64,000 nt of DNA, taken from contig JASPKZ010007430.1 in NCBI GenBank assembly GCA_030220185.1, positions 1,315,501-1,379,500 of the forward strand, read 5' to 3'. The translations under genes and the position numbers were made by a program. The notes under the pieces are model-generated. The model had not been told where the DNA came from. It searched no databases and saw nothing but the letters and a program-made list of their open reading frames with translations. The DNA comes from Diploptera punctata. Its lineage: Eukaryota > Arthropoda > Insecta > Blattodea > Blaberidae. Positions 63,957 to 64,000 of the stretch are shown piece by piece; position 1 is the first letter of the stretch, and every line of letters begins with the position of its first letter.

Positions 63957-64000
63957 CCAGCCGGATTTGAACCAGCGACCTATGGATTATTGAAATTATA
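63957..64000 (-). repeat. tRNA-like head at the window edge
   Basis: On the minus strand CGCTGGTTCAAATCCGGC forms a T arm and B box, followed by TGGGAGGA. The 5' half is beyond the window, so it could be a SINE head or a tRNA gene. Confidence 0.4.

Overview
This is a gene-poor, AT-rich, repeat-dominated piece of a eukaryotic nuclear genome, almost certainly an insect. The retroelement and SINE families look to me like those of a cockroach or termite (Blattodea). That assignment rests on remembered resemblance of the translated LINE and SINE sequences and could not be tested here. No complete, intact host protein-coding gene is visible. No bacterial features, CRISPR arrays or rRNA genes were seen.

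Nearly all recognisable content is mobile DNA, most of it broken. I use local family names. LINE-alpha is an RTE-like endonuclease/reverse-transcriptase element ending in GTTA repeats, with a dozen or so copies. LINE-beta has a (GAT)n tail. LINE-gamma has a (TAA)n tail. LINE-delta denotes elements with an RNase H domain and a C-terminal zinc knuckle. Eight tRNA-headed SINE families (A to H) are present. MITE-H is a ~720 bp non-autonomous family with one hairpin end and 3-bp TCA/TGA target duplications (seven copies). There is one full-length but frameshifted Tc1/mariner-type transposon with ~165-bp inverted repeats, a relic of a second, and a Harbinger-like MITE. Microsatellites, mainly (TAA)n, (ATC)n, (TC)n and (TA)n, fill much of the rest, and several sit exactly at LINE tails.

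Layout: 1-4.5 kb holds LINE-alpha, a decayed CxxC-protein relic and SINEs. 4.5-5.4 kb is a tRNA-like cassette array ending in a 297+297 bp palindrome. 6.5-7.9 kb is a tandem MITE-H pair. 8.7-23.5 kb holds scattered SINE/LINE pieces, a Harbinger-like MITE, a cleanly bounded LINE-delta insertion and a foldback element. 24.7-26.4 kb is the Tc1/mariner element and a tRNA-half hairpin. 29-33 kb holds SINE-B, LINE-gamma and the best-preserved LINE-alpha reverse transcriptase, cut by a SINE-A. 34.5-38.3 kb has two MITE-H insertions into older elements. 44-49.8 kb and 57-59.5 kb are deeply nested clusters. 62.6-63.9 kb is a long inverted repeat split by MITE-H.

There is no operon-like cooperation between genes. 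The biology is a stratified history of insertions, several of which can be dated relative to each other from target-site duplications and interrupted repeats. The least familiar items are the tRNA-like palindromic cassettes, the hairpin-ended MITE-H family, and the SINE-B head joined to two unrelated tails. The only candidate host-gene trace is a short cysteine-rich possible exon near 59.7 kb, at low confidence.
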